Assembly: GCA_002406055.1 (NCBI GenBank)
Contig: DHMZ01000002.1
Coordinates: 1 to 14,531, forward strand
Origin: Spirochaetales bacterium UBA4629
GTDB taxonomy: Bacteria > Spirochaetota > Spirochaetia > Sphaerochaetales > Sphaerochaetaceae
Reading direction: 5' to 3'
Length of the DNA stretch: 14,531 bases
The notes under the pieces are model-generated. The model saw nothing but the letters and a program-made list of their open reading frames with translations. It had not been told where the DNA came from and searched no databases. Positions 8,633-13,949 of this stretch are shown one piece after another (within the stretch, counting starts at the first letter, position 1; each line of letters opens with the position of its first letter). The position numbers were made by a program, and so were the translations under genes.

Positions 8633-8648
8633 TGAATTTTCCTTTAGA

Positions 8649-8676
8649 CATGGGCTCGCAAAACTGCAAGCCCATG
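8649..8676. promoter_or_regulatory. Intercistronic hairpin between binding protein and livH
   Basis: CATGGGCT (8649-8656) pairs with AGCCCATG (8669-8676), and after one mismatch two more pairs (8658-8659 with 8666-8667) close a six-base loop. In the operon's direction (minus) no T run follows the stem, so it should not terminate the operon. It is better explained as an mRNA 3'-end stabiliser or processing point that raises binding-protein output over permease. On the plus strand the same stem is followed by AGG and six T, a terminator-like arrangement against antisense transcription. Confidence 0.6.
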
Positions 8677-8706
8677 AGGTTTTTTCGGGGGGAATTTAAA
8701 ATATGA

Positions 8707-9852
8707 TTAATCGATTGGGTACTTCTGTAACATTACAGGAGTTGTTCCATCATACTTATACATAAACATAGGTGTACCAAGTACTGGCATGTGTGTTGCA
8801 GGATCAATCTTAATAGTTCCTGTTAAACCTGTATATTCAGCTGTTGCAAGAGCATTAGCAACTGTCTTGCCATCTGTTCCTACTTCACTCATAACCTTTG
8901 CAGCCATCTGCATTGAGTCATAACCTAAGAAATACTTATTAGGAGCACCAACTTCCTGGCATCTTTCACTGATTGCCTTTGCAGTTTCTGTCTCATAGAT
9001 GTCGATGTTGTTGATGAAGTAAACATTAGAACAATCTGCGCCAACCTGAGTATTGAAAGCTGGAGCACCATCAAGACCAGTAATAATTGCACCCTTAAAT
9101 CCTAACTCATCACAAGCTTTCTTGATGAGAACAAGTGGAGCTGTGTAGTTTGGACAATAAATAGCATCAACACCTGCTTTGATAATAGGCTGGATTAAGG
9201 TCTTAATATCTGTTTCAGATGCGTTATAACCAATTATGTTCTTATCTTCAATGGTTCCACCATTTGCCTTTATTGTTGATACAAATGGATCAAGAAGAGA
9301 AACAGAGTAAGAATTGTCTTGGGTATAGAAAACACCAAAATTCTTAAATCCATTCTGCATTGCGAATTCTGCCATAATCTGACCCTGAACAACTGTTGAT
9401 GGCTGAGAACAGAAGAGATACTCATAGATGTTGCCGCTGTTATCCATATAGCAAAGTGGGTCAACAGCAAATGTAATCATAGGAACACCATAGCTAGCTG
9501 TGGTTGCTTTGAGTCCTGATACGATATTTGCAATAGGTGGTCCAAATAAGAAATCTACCTGATCAACTGTAACAGCTTTAATGTATGCACTAATAGCAGT
9601 ATCAACATTAGCAGCTGTATCATATTCAATGTACTTAACTGTCTTTCCATTGATTCCGCCTGCAGCGTTGATATCTTTTATAGCATCCTCTACACCCTTC
9701 TGTACGGATTTTCCAAGGGTTGCTGTAGCACCTGTTGTGTCTTGTAGAATACCAATAGTAATTGTTCCGCTTCCAGCACTTTCACTAGAACCATTTGCGA
9801 ATGCTGAACACATGACTAATAACGCCATCACAATAGCAATTGCTTTCTTCAT
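8707..9852 (-). CDS. Liv-type periplasmic substrate-binding protein
   Basis: Periplasmic solute receptor of the Liv importer, type I periplasmic-binding fold (Peripla_BP_6 family), 381 residues from the start chosen here. The start is the MKKAIAIVM methionine because AAAGGAG lies about eight bases upstream; an in-frame ATG 33 bases further out (9885) lacks such a site. Residues 1-19 are a signal peptide ending AFA, with the mature protein probably starting NGSSES. C15 follows LVM and is a poor lipobox. The mature part shows ITIGILQDTTGATATLGKSV (31-50), AIKDINAAGGINGK (57-70), an LFGPP strand (102-106) and a C-terminal GYDSMQMAAKVM/TGLTGTIKID region. It follows the LacI gene and precedes livH. 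The ligand is unknown; this protein will define what the whole cluster handles. Confidence 0.92.
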   Translation of the reverse strand: MKKAIAIVMALLVMCSAFANGSSESAGSGTITIGILQDTTGATATLGKSVQKGVEDAIKDINAAGGINGKTVKYIEYDTAANVDTAISAYIKAVTVDQVDFLFGPPIANIVSGLKATTASYGVPMITFAVDPLCYMDNSGNIYEYLFCSQPSTVVQGQIMAEFAMQNGFKNFGVFYTQDNSYSVSLLDPFVSTIKANGGTIEDKNIIGYNASETDIKTLIQPIIKAGVDAIYCPNYTAPLVLIKKACDELGFKGAIITGLDGAPAFNTQVGADCSNVYFINNIDIYETETAKAISERCQEVGAPNKYFLGYDSMQMAAKVMSEVGTDGKTVANALATAEYTGLTGTIKIDPATHMPVLGTPMFMYKYDGTTPVMLQKYPID

Positions 9853-9873
9853 TTTTTTCTCCTTTTTGAATAT

Positions 9874-9896
9874 GGAACAGTTCATGGAATCGTTCC
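9874..9896. promoter_or_regulatory. Candidate operator: 23-bp imperfect palindrome upstream of the binding-protein gene
   Basis: Arms GGAAC (9874-9878) and GTTCC (9892-9896) are exact inverse complements. Inside them TTC and GAA pair again around ATG, leaving two mismatched pairs. The same bases can be read as two direct near-repeats, GGAACAGTTC (9874-9883) and GGAATCGTTC (9886-9895), with 12-base periodicity. The site lies 22-44 bases before the binding-protein start, where a repressor would block expression. It is a natural target for the LacI-family protein encoded immediately upstream, but that pairing is inference. Confidence 0.45.
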
Positions 9897-9898
9897 CA

Positions 9899-9983
9899 CG
9901 ACTTCTTTATTACACACTTTTGGGGAGAAGTAAAGAAAAAAATATCGTATTAATGCCGATTTTTTACAATTTCTTGGTTCTTT
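9899..9983 (-). promoter_or_regulatory. lacI-binding protein intergenic region with candidate promoters and a weak hairpin
   Basis: On the minus strand two weak promoter readings exist: TTGTAA, 17 bases, GATATT, and nearer the gene TTTACT, 16 bases, TAATAA. A small stem ATCG/CGAT (9944-9947 with 9957-9960) is followed on the minus strand by seven T (9936-9942) and may be a weak terminator or attenuator after lacI. So the transporter genes may have their own start in addition to read-through from lacI. All of these are short motif matches in A+T-rich DNA. Confidence 0.3.
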
Positions 9984-11000
9984 TTATATTACGGTATCTC
10001 TTTCAATCAAAGTAGGATCAAAAATGTAACTCTTTTCATTGTCGTTGAGTTTACCTTCTATCATGTCAACTAAAACATTTACAGCCTTTCTTCCCATTTC
10101 TTTAAAGGGCTGGCTAATTGCCGTAAGTCGTGGAACAAGTAACTCAGAAATTGGAACATTATCATAGCCAATAATCGCAACGTCACCTGGGACAGTTTTA
10201 CCTAACTGACTAAGAGTATGTACCGTTGCAACTGCAAGGTTGTCGCTTGAGCAAAGTATGGCATCAAATTCAATGCCTTCATTAAGAACTCTAGTAAGTT
10301 CCCTAGAGACAACAACATTGGCGTTTTCTATTCCATGCCATACTAACTTTTCGTCATAAGCAAGATTATTTTTCTTTAATGCATCCAAATATCCTTTGTA
10401 TCTATCACGATAGAGCTTTAATTCTTCCTGACCTTGCAAGTAAGCAATTCTATGTCTACCCTTTGATACAAGATAATTGACAGCCATTTCAGAACCTTTT
10501 GCATTATCTAGACAAACAGATGGAGTCTTTGAATCGTCTGTTCTTAATAAATTTATGCAAGGAAGGCCTGTCTCTTTTGCTTCTAATATTTCCTCGTTAT
10601 CTTTTTCATTCCAAAAGGCCGTTGCAAATATAAAGCCATCAACATTGCCACTTTTGAGCTTTCTTATGTACTCTTTAGCAATCTCTTTGTTTTCTTGGAT
10701 ATCACATAAAAGAATTGTATATCCCCTCTTCAGCGTCTCATCTTCTATAGCCTGAATGATGGCCGGATAGATCATAACTTCAATGTTTGGAACAAAGAAT
10801 GCAATAGTTTTGCTTCTTTGCGTTTTTAATGCCTTTGCAAAGTAATTAGGCTCAAAGTCTAACTCTTTCGCACAGGCAAGCACCTTTTCCCTTGTTTCAG
10901 GACTAACATGAACATCATTGCAAAGTACTCTCGAAACAGTACTTTTTGATACCCCTGTTTTTAGTGCTATATCCTTTATTGTCACATTGCGTCTATCCAT
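9984..11000 (-). CDS. LacI-family transcriptional regulator
   Basis: DNA-binding regulator, cytoplasmic, 338 residues, the normal length. The N-terminal helix-turn-helix VTIKDIALKTGVSKSTVSRVL lies at residues 6-26, followed by the hinge (about 51-63, PNYFAKALKTQRS). The rest is a periplasmic-binding-like effector domain with IAFFVPN (66-72), GFIFAT (122-127), GRHRIAYLQG (181-190), DAILCSSDNLAV (246-257) and IIGYDNVP (276-283). It is the first gene of the minus-strand cluster and probably controls it. LacI-family effectors are mostly sugars or nucleosides, which sits oddly with a Liv-type importer. No Shine-Dalgarno sequence is visible before the ATG; a TAGAAT -10-like element only about 19 bases upstream would give a very short leader. 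A GalR/LacI assignment is firm, the effector unknown. Confidence 0.95.
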   Translation of the reverse strand: MDRRNVTIKDIALKTGVSKSTVSRVLCNDVHVSPETREKVLACAKELDFEPNYFAKALKTQRSKTIAFFVPNIEVMIYPAIIQAIEDETLKRGYTILLCDIQENKEIAKEYIRKLKSGNVDGFIFATAFWNEKDNEEILEAKETGLPCINLLRTDDSKTPSVCLDNAKGSEMAVNYLVSKGRHRIAYLQGQEELKLYRDRYKGYLDALKKNNLAYDEKLVWHGIENANVVVSRELTRVLNEGIEFDAILCSSDNLAVATVHTLSQLGKTVPGDVAIIGYDNVPISELLVPRLTAISQPFKEMGRKAVNVLVDMIEGKLNDNEKSYIFDPTLIERDTVI

Positions 11001-11018
11001 AAGGAAACATTAGCACAC

Positions 11019-11024
11019 ATTCTA
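11019..11024 (-). promoter_or_regulatory. Candidate -10 element of the lacI gene
   Basis: TAGAAT on the minus strand matches five of six bases of the -10 consensus and ends about 18 bases before the lacI ATG. No good -35 lies at 17 bases; TTGCTA at 11045-11050 is 20 bases away. The palindrome TGGTGCACCA lies inside the spacer, as expected of an autoregulated promoter. Confidence 0.35.
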
Positions 11025-11028
11025 TTTT

Positions 11029-11062
11029 TGGTGCACCATTTTCATAGCAATATTCTTGCTAT
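11029..11062. promoter_or_regulatory. Two palindromes in the lacI promoter region (candidate operators)
   Basis: TGGTGCACCA at 11029-11038 is a perfect 10-base palindrome. Six bases further out, ATAGCAA (11044-11050) and TTGCTAT (11056-11062) form a perfect 7+7 inverted repeat around TATTC. Both overlap where the lacI promoter should be. They could be autoregulatory operators of this or another regulator; they do not resemble the palindrome at 9874-9896. Confidence 0.4.
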
Positions 11063-11403
11063 AAAATACAAAAAAAGAAAAAATGAAAAAAATAAAATAA
11101 CTTTTTATCTATTATCTTATTTATTTTTGTTGCAGTCAAAAGACGAAAAAGCTTGTTTTAGTATTTTTATACCTTTTTAAAGCCACATTTTCATAGAATA
11201 AATATTCATTATTTTTTTATTTTTTTACTCTTTTCTTGAATATCAAATGTCATTTATTCTCAAATATTTTGTAATACAAGCCAATTTAATGAATTTTTAT
11301 ACTCTCTTTTTTATTTAAATATCTCATTATTATATAAATAATTATGTTTGATAAACAGAAAATTTATACCCCATTTTCTAGAAGTATTTTATAATTTTTG
11401 TAT

Positions 11404-11450
11404 TTTTATGCATAAAAGTGGTTGACCTATATACCAAAAGAGACTATCGT
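11404..11450 (+). promoter_or_regulatory. Sigma70-like promoter of the amino-acid ABC operon with upstream palindrome
   Basis: TTGACC (11422-11427, five of six) is followed after exactly 17 bases by TATCGT (11445-11450, four of six), about 40 bases before the binding-protein ATG. A perfect 14-base palindrome TTTTATGCATAAAA (11404-11417) ends four bases before the -35, a position suited to a regulator. The regulator is not identifiable. Confidence 0.6.
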
Positions 11451-11490
11451 ATGCACATCTTAAATAAATATACAAACAAGGATATAAAAA

Positions 11491-12246
11491 ATGAAAAAAT
11501 TCCTCTCTCTATTATTAATTGTCTTACTAGCATCTTCAGTTATTTTTGCACAGGGTTCTTCTGAAAAGAAAGAAGATAAGGTTTACACAGTTGCTGTATC
11601 TTGTGACTACCCTCCTCTAGAGTACATTGACGATAATGGAAATGCCGTTGGATATGAAGTAGAACTTATTAAGGCAGTGGCCGAAGAAATGGGAATTAAA
11701 GTTGAAATTGCTAACGTTTCTTTTGATGGGATTATTGCAGGAGTACAGGGTGGTCAGTATGATATCGGTGCTTCTGGATTAACAATTACAGATGAAAGAA
11801 AGGCTAGCGTTGACTTTACAACACCTATTCTTCAATTTGCACTCTCTATTGTTACAAAGAACGATAATACAGATATCAAAAATGAAGGTGACTTAGAAAA
11901 TAAAAAAGTTGGTGCTCAACTTGGCTCAACATGTCAGTTTGCCTGTGAAGATATTGGCTTAACTGTTTCTACATACGATGAAGCACCTTCTGCAGTTCTT
12001 GACTTAGCTAATGGCAATCTCGATGCTGTTGTTCTTGATAGTGTTGTAGCAGAGGACTTTGTTCTCACAAACGATAACTATTCTAAAGTTCTAAAAATTG
12101 CTGGATCATTTGAAAATTCTGATGATATGGGAATGGCTGTAAAGAAAGGAAATACAGAGCTTCTTTCTATTCTCAACGAAGGTTTAAAGAAAGTAAGTGA
12201 GAATGGAAAGATGAATGAGCTCAAAGCTAAATATGGTCTTAAATAA
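11491..12246 (+). CDS. Amino-acid ABC transporter substrate-binding protein (family 3)
   Basis: Periplasmic receptor of a polar amino-acid importer, 251 residues, normal for bacterial extracellular solute-binding family 3. Residues 1-20 are a signal peptide ending IFA; the mature protein would start QGSSEKKED, without a lipobox cysteine. The two-lobed fold is shown by DYPPLEYIDDNGNAVGYEVEL (39-59) and by SGLTITDERKASVDFT (95-110). In the latter, R103 corresponds to the arginine that holds the ligand carboxylate in GlnH/HisJ-type proteins. DAVVLD (178-183) should supply the acid contacting the amino group. Residues 146-152 (STCQFAC) near the usual ligand-contact loop contain two cysteines, which is unusual. 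AAGGA lies seven to eight bases before the ATG. It is the first gene of a three-gene operon; the exact amino acid cannot be told. Confidence 0.93.
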   Translation: MKKFLSLLLIVLLASSVIFAQGSSEKKEDKVYTVAVSCDYPPLEYIDDNGNAVGYEVELIKAVAEEMGIKVEIANVSFDGIIAGVQGGQYDIGASGLTITDERKASVDFTTPILQFALSIVTKNDNTDIKNEGDLENKKVGAQLGSTCQFACEDIGLTVSTYDEAPSAVLDLANGNLDAVVLDSVVAEDFVLTNDNYSKVLKIAGSFENSDDMGMAVKKGNTELLSILNEGLKKVSENGKMNELKAKYGLK

Positions 12247-12267
12247 TTAATATAATTGACTCCTTTT

Positions 12268-12300
12268 GGTCAGAGGGTTTTCTCTCCCCTCTGGCCTTTT
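12268..12300 (+). terminator. Leaky intercistronic terminator after the binding-protein gene
   Basis: GGTCAGAGGG (12268-12277) pairs with CCCTCTGGCC (12287-12296), ten pairs including one G-T, around a nine-base loop, and is followed by four T. It lies between the binding-protein stop and the permease start. The permease has no obvious separate promoter, so partial termination here would give more binding protein than permease/ATPase, a common stoichiometry control in such operons. Confidence 0.75.
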
Positions 12301-12324
12301 ACTATGAAATGATAAGGAAAAAAT

Positions 12325-13170
12325 ATGGACATCAATCATAAACCAGTAAAAGAAATTAAAGATAAGGTAATATCTGTCGATCCTACAGAAACAAAAAAAG
12401 AGCCAACTGTAATTGCTATGACAGATGGTGTTCTAATACCTAAAAAGGCTAACAAACACCTCATCACCTCTTGGCGTCTAACTTTTATAGGTTCTGTTGT
12501 GCTTTTAATCTTGTTATGTGCTTTAAAACCAGATGTATATTGGAAGATTTTTGTCTACAGCGTTACTGGTATACCTACCACATTTGAATGTACTATTTTT
12601 GCAATTCTTGGTGCTGTTTTAATTGGTACACTTACAGGTCTTGGCTCTTCATCAAAAAATAGATTTATCAATCAACTATGTGGCGTTTATGTTGAACTTA
12701 TTAGAGGAATTCCTCTCCTCGTTCAATTGATGTTCCTCTACTATGCACTAGGCTCTTTAATACATATAGAAGGAATTGTAGCTGCAATTGTCGCCCTTTC
12801 AATCTGTTTTGGCGCTTATATGGGAGAAATTATTAGAGCTGGCATTCAATCAATACCAAAGGGACAAACTGAAGCAGCAACTGCATTAGGATTAAGCAAA
12901 AGCCAAACATTTATACACGTAATCCTTCCTCAAACATTTAAGGTTGTTTTACCTGCCATTGGTAACGAGTTTATATCTATGCTTAAGGATTCTTCTTTGG
13001 TATCTATTCTTGCACTTTCAGATATTCTAAAGCGTGGAAGAGAATATATTTCAAGAACATTTTTATCTTTACAAACAATGTTAATTGTCGCTCTTATTTA
13101 TCTTATTCTTACACTCATTCTTTCTAGACTAGTAGGTTTAATGGAGGAGAGATTACACAAAAATGGCTAA
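12325..13170 (+). CDS. Amino-acid ABC transporter permease (His/Glu/Gln/Arg/opine family)
   Basis: Inner-membrane permease, 281 residues. The family core shows VELIRGIPLLVQLMFLYYALG (123-143), then the EAA coupling loop EAATALGLSKSQTFIHVILPQ (183-203), which docks to the ATPase, then FISMLKDSSLVSILALSDIL (216-235). There are about five hydrophobic helices from residue 53 on. The first 48 residues are hydrophilic, lysine-rich and presumably cytoplasmic, longer than the short N-terminus of many relatives. AAGGA lies six bases before the ATG, so this start is well supported. The stop overlaps the ATPase start by eight bases. It probably forms a homodimer, since no second permease is present. Confidence 0.93.
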   Translation: MDINHKPVKEIKDKVISVDPTETKKEPTVIAMTDGVLIPKKANKHLITSWRLTFIGSVVLLILLCALKPDVYWKIFVYSVTGIPTTFECTIFAILGAVLIGTLTGLGSSSKNRFINQLCGVYVELIRGIPLLVQLMFLYYALGSLIHIEGIVAAIVALSICFGAYMGEIIRAGIQSIPKGQTEAATALGLSKSQTFIHVILPQTFKVVLPAIGNEFISMLKDSSLVSILALSDILKRGREYISRTFLSLQTMLIVALIYLILTLILSRLVGLMEERLHKNG

Positions 13171-13906
13171 AATAGAAATCAAAAACTTATACAAAGATTA
13201 CATAAACAATGATGGAACTGTTCTTCATGCAGTAAAGAATGCATCTTTAACTGTAAATGATGGAGAGGTCGTCGTAATTATTGGACCAAGTGGAAGCGGA
13301 AAGTCTACTCTTCTTAGAACTGTAAATGGTATAGAGAAAGCCCAAAGTGGATCTATAACAATTGATGGTGTAGACATAATGAATGAAAAAACAGACATAA
13401 GAAAAATAAGAGAAGAGGTTGGAATGGTTTTCCAGTCATTTAATCTTTTCCCTCATCTTACTGTATTAGAAAACATCACGCTTGCGCCAATTAAAGTAAA
13501 GAAAATCAGTAAAGCTGAAGCAGAAAAGAAAGCAATGGCTCTATTAAAAAGAGTAGGTCTTGAAGATAAAGCTAACCAGAAACCACATCAACTATCTGGA
13601 GGGCAACAGCAACGTGTAGCTATTGCACGCGCCTTAGCTATGGAACCAAAAGCAATGCTTTTTGATGAACCAACATCCGCACTAGACCCAGAGATGATTA
13701 AAGAGGTTCTTGATGTAATGCTATCATTGGCAAAAAGTGGAATGACAATGCTTTTAGTAACACACGAAATGGGATTTGCAAAAGCTGCCGCAGATAAAGT
13801 TATCTTCATGGCTGATGGCGTAATTATTGAAGAAGGAAAGCCTGAAAATATGTTCACCTCCCCAAAAGAGCAAAGAACTAAGGATTTTTTAGATCATATC
13901 CTATAA
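13163..13906 (+). CDS. Amino-acid ABC transporter ATPase (GlnQ-like)
   Basis: ATPase of the polar amino-acid importer, 247 residues, normal length. It has Walker A GPSGSGKST (41-49), the Q-loop VFQSFNLFPHLT (89-100), the signature LSGGQQQR (144-151), Walker B AMLFDEPTSALDP (164-176) and the switch histidine in VTHEMGF (199-205). All nucleotide-binding parts are intact. It overlaps the permease by eight bases, so the two are probably translationally coupled; GGAGGA is present but 14 bases before the ATG, further than usual. It is the last gene of the operon, followed by a terminator. GlnQ-type proteins serve glutamine, glutamate, histidine, arginine or cystine systems; no symbol is assigned because the substrate is not known. 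Confidence 0.95.
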   Translation: MAKIEIKNLYKDYINNDGTVLHAVKNASLTVNDGEVVVIIGPSGSGKSTLLRTVNGIEKAQSGSITIDGVDIMNEKTDIRKIREEVGMVFQSFNLFPHLTVLENITLAPIKVKKISKAEAEKKAMALLKRVGLEDKANQKPHQLSGGQQQRVAIARALAMEPKAMLFDEPTSALDPEMIKEVLDVMLSLAKSGMTMLLVTHEMGFAKAAADKVIFMADGVIIEEGKPENMFTSPKEQRTKDFLDHIL

Positions 13907-13913
13907 AACAATG

Positions 13914-13944
13914 AAGGCCGTCCTAAGATTTCGGATGGCCTTTT
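13914..13944. terminator. Hairpin terminator between convergent genes
   Basis: AAGGCCGTCC (13914-13923) pairs with GGATGGCCTT (13933-13942), ten pairs with one G-T, around a nine-base loop, followed by TTTT on the plus strand. It lies seven bases after the ATPase stop. On the minus strand the stem is followed by TTCATTGTTTTATAG, so it may also end the Rpn-type gene transcript. Confidence 0.85.
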
Positions 13945-13949
13945 AAAAA

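Larger units (their letters stand above)
11001..11490. other. 490-bp very A+T-rich divergent intergenic region
   Basis: No plausible gene or structured RNA is seen here; roughly four-fifths of the bases are A or T with many homopolymer runs. It separates the lacI-led cluster from the amino-acid ABC operon and holds palindromes at both ends: near lacI at 11029-11062 and near the plus-strand promoter at 11404-11417. An isolated ArgR-box-like palindrome lies in the middle (11193-11210). Such A+T-rich stretches can be curved or bound by nucleoid proteins. Confidence 0.6.

Noticed and set aside
9853..9885. Upstream in-frame ATG extending the Liv binding protein by 11 residues
   Set aside because: It lacks a ribosome binding site, would put charged residues ahead of a normal MKK signal peptide, and overlaps the palindrome at 9874-9896. 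AAAGGAG supports the start at 9852.
9944..9960. Strong terminator for lacI
   Set aside because: The stem is only four secure pairs despite seven T downstream; kept only as a weak candidate in the intergenic annotation.
9581..10015. 144-codon plus-strand open frame over the binding-protein start
   Set aside because: It lies antisense to a clearly conserved gene, has no ribosome binding site and no recognisable domain; its hydrophobic stretch is the complement of the signal-peptide region.
11355..11370. CodY-like half site (CAGAAAATT) upstream of the amino-acid ABC operon
   Set aside because: Only half of the motif is present, the region is extremely A+T-rich, and CodY is mainly a Firmicutes regulator.
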